Below are positions 4,997 to 6,257 of a stretch of DNA of 6,257 bases, piece after piece. Source of the stretch: Planctomycetota bacterium (GTDB lineage Bacteria; Planctomycetota; SZUA-567; H5-PLA8); assembly GCA_025355035.1 (NCBI GenBank), contig JANXLS010000163.1:1-6257 (forward strand), written 5' to 3'. A program made the position numbers and the translations under genes. Within the stretch, counting starts at the first letter, position 1. Each line of letters starts with the position of its first letter. The notes below the pieces were generated by a model, which saw only the letters and a program-made list of their open reading frames with translations, did no database searches and was not told the DNA's origin.

Positions 4997-6257
4997 ATGC
5001 CCGAAGAAAAGAAGCGCGATACCGAGACGCGGCCGGAGTTTCTCGCCACGATTCTGGCGCATGTTGGAACGAAGTTGTTCAATGCAGCGGATCCGTGCAC
5101 GACGATTCGACAGGCCCCTTCAGCCTCGGGCATTCACGCCAATCTGCCGACGGTGCGCGCGACGAATTTGGACAGCGGGATCCTTGACGTAACGAAGAAA
5201 CCGCGCGTGATTCCCGGGACGACAACGCTGTCGCGATTCACTGAATTCACAGTTCAATCGTTGGTCGGCAAGGGCGGAATGGGGCAGGTGTATGTCGCCG
5301 GGCAAAATGCTCTGCGCCGCGAAGTCGCGATCAAACGAATCAATCCTGAACACCTCGAAAAAGACACGGCGAAAGAAGCTGAGCACGCGTTTATTTGCGA
5401 AGCGCTGGCGATGGGATTCTTGGATCACCCCAACATTGTTCCCGTGTATTCGCTGGGACGCGATCAAGAAGGCAAGTGGTTCTTCTCGATGAAGATGGTG
5501 CGCGGAATCGAATGGCGGTACCTGCTCCATCCGGAGCAATGCAAGGATCCGGAGACGAAAGCGAAGGCCGTTGCGGCCGACGTCGATATTGACGATCCGG
5601 TTCGGCGGCTTGCGCATCTCGAAAAGAATTTGCAGATTCTCAATTCTGTCTGCAACGCGATTGCGTTTGCGCATTCGAAAAAAATCATTCACCGCGATTT
5701 GAAGCCCGAGAACGTGATGGTCGGCTCGTACAATGAAGTGCTGGTGATGGATTGGGGATTGGCCGTCGATGTTTCTGAAAATCCGCCGCCGATCGACAGC
5801 CAGGACCGACGGGTGCCGACGCGCCCGGAGTGCGGTATGGGCGGGACGCCGGCTTACATGGCTCCGGAACAGTGCGCTTTCAATCCGGGCGGAGAGTATG
5901 TTTCGGATAATCTAAACACGTGGACGGACGCGTTTCAGCTCGGCGCGATTTTGTATGAACTGCTTTCCGGACGGCCGCCCTTTATGGGCGATTCGTTGCG
6001 GGACGTGTGCGAAAAAGTTGCGCAATGCACGCCGCCCGCACTGCCGGAAACCACACCGTCGGAATTGGTTTCGATCTGCATGAAGGCCTTGGCGAAAGCC
6101 CCGAAGGATCGTTATAAGGACGCACTTGAATTTCAACAGGTTTTGCAGGGATACGTCAAGCATCATCAGGCGGCAGTCGTTGCGGGGAAGGCGGAGCGCG
6201 AGGCGAAGGTTGAAGCGATTCCGAATTTGGCACGGGCGGTGGTGCTGTACGATGAAG
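4997..6257 (+). CDS. Eukaryotic-like Ser/Thr protein kinase, 3'-truncated
   Basis: The frame is open from ATG 4997 to the end of the window (420 codons visible). A low-complexity lead of about 80 residues precedes a full Hanks-type kinase domain (about 81-387). Visible motifs are the glycine loop GKGGMGQVY (91-99), the ATP-binding Lys113 in VAIK, Glu135 of helix C, the catalytic loop HRDLKPEN (232-239, Asp234), DWG (252-254) in place of DFG, GTPAYMAPEQ (283-292), Asp311 of the F helix and Arg372 in the last helix. All key residues are present, so it should be active. HRD with Arg233 suggests control by activation-loop phosphorylation. About 40 residues rich in Asp, Glu, Lys and Arg interrupt the region between strand 5 and helix E (about 170-210). 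The tail (388-420) is charged and helical, as in kinases that continue into TPR or membrane segments, but that part is outside the window. No transmembrane segment is seen in the visible part. Confidence 0.93.
   Translation, partial: MPEEKKRDTETRPEFLATILAHVGTKLFNAADPCTTIRQAPSASGIHANLPTVRATNLDSGILDVTKKPRVIPGTTTLSRFTEFTVQSLVGKGGMGQVYVAGQNALRREVAIKRINPEHLEKDTAKEAEHAFICEALAMGFLDHPNIVPVYSLGRDQEGKWFFSMKMVRGIEWRYLLHPEQCKDPETKAKAVAADVDIDDPVRRLAHLEKNLQILNSVCNAIAFAHSKKIIHRDLKPENVMVGSYNEVLVMDWGLAVDVSENPPPIDSQDRRVPTRPECGMGGTPAYMAPEQCAFNPGGEYVSDNLNTWTDAFQLGAILYELLSGRPPFMGDSLRDVCEKVAQCTPPALPETTPSELVSICMKALAKAPKDRYKDALEFQQVLQGYVKHHQAAVVAGKAEREAKVEAIPNLARAVVLYDE

Noticed and set aside
5120..5692. Minus-strand open frame of 190 codons inside the kinase region
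   Set aside because: It is the antisense of a kinase domain with all catalytic motifs, and has no motif of its own.

Overview
The window looks like a piece of a chromosome from a bacterium of the Planctomycetota/Verrucomicrobiota (PVC) type. That is an inference from gene content: a eukaryotic-like Ser/Thr kinase with a DWG motif and a long N-terminal lead, a bacterial glucuronoyl esterase (CE15), a membrane-anchored SGNH hydrolase and a SMP-30/gluconolactonase-type protein, plus foldback repeats between genes. I see no phage, plasmid, CRISPR, tRNA or rRNA features.

Layout. Positions 1-912 (+) hold the 3' part of a SMP-30/gluconolactonase-like gene that begins before the window. Positions 913-1173 are a repeat-filled gap between convergent genes. 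It holds a REP-like double hairpin (918-965) and then a 172-bp near-palindrome (1002-1173) with 17-bp perfect terminal inverted repeats, which I read as a MITE-like element. The outer edge of that element contains the stop codon of the next gene. Positions 1170-3465 (-) hold a two-gene unit whose genes overlap by 8 bp: an unrecognised secreted protein with an acidic tail, then a membrane-anchored SGNH/GDSL-type hydrolase. A 174-bp divergent intergenic region follows. Positions 3640-4986 (+) encode a secreted CE15-type glucuronoyl esterase. Ten bases further on, a Ser/Thr protein kinase starts at 4997 and runs off the right edge.

How the genes may work together. The CE15 enzyme family cleaves the ester between glucuronoxylan and lignin. 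The SGNH protein may be a carbohydrate or acyl esterase, and SMP-30-like proteins are often sugar lactonases. The content is therefore compatible with plant-polysaccharide breakdown, but no substrate is shown directly. The kinase is probably co-transcribed with the esterase.

Points most worth a second look: an abrupt composition break inside the SMP-30 reading frame near position 660, the foldback element that ends on a stop codon, the hairpin with an abutting GTAG that suggests a RAYT-mobilised REP, the GSS variant of the GDS motif in the SGNH hydrolase, and the esterase-kinase pair. I did not find a convincing wholly new biological system.
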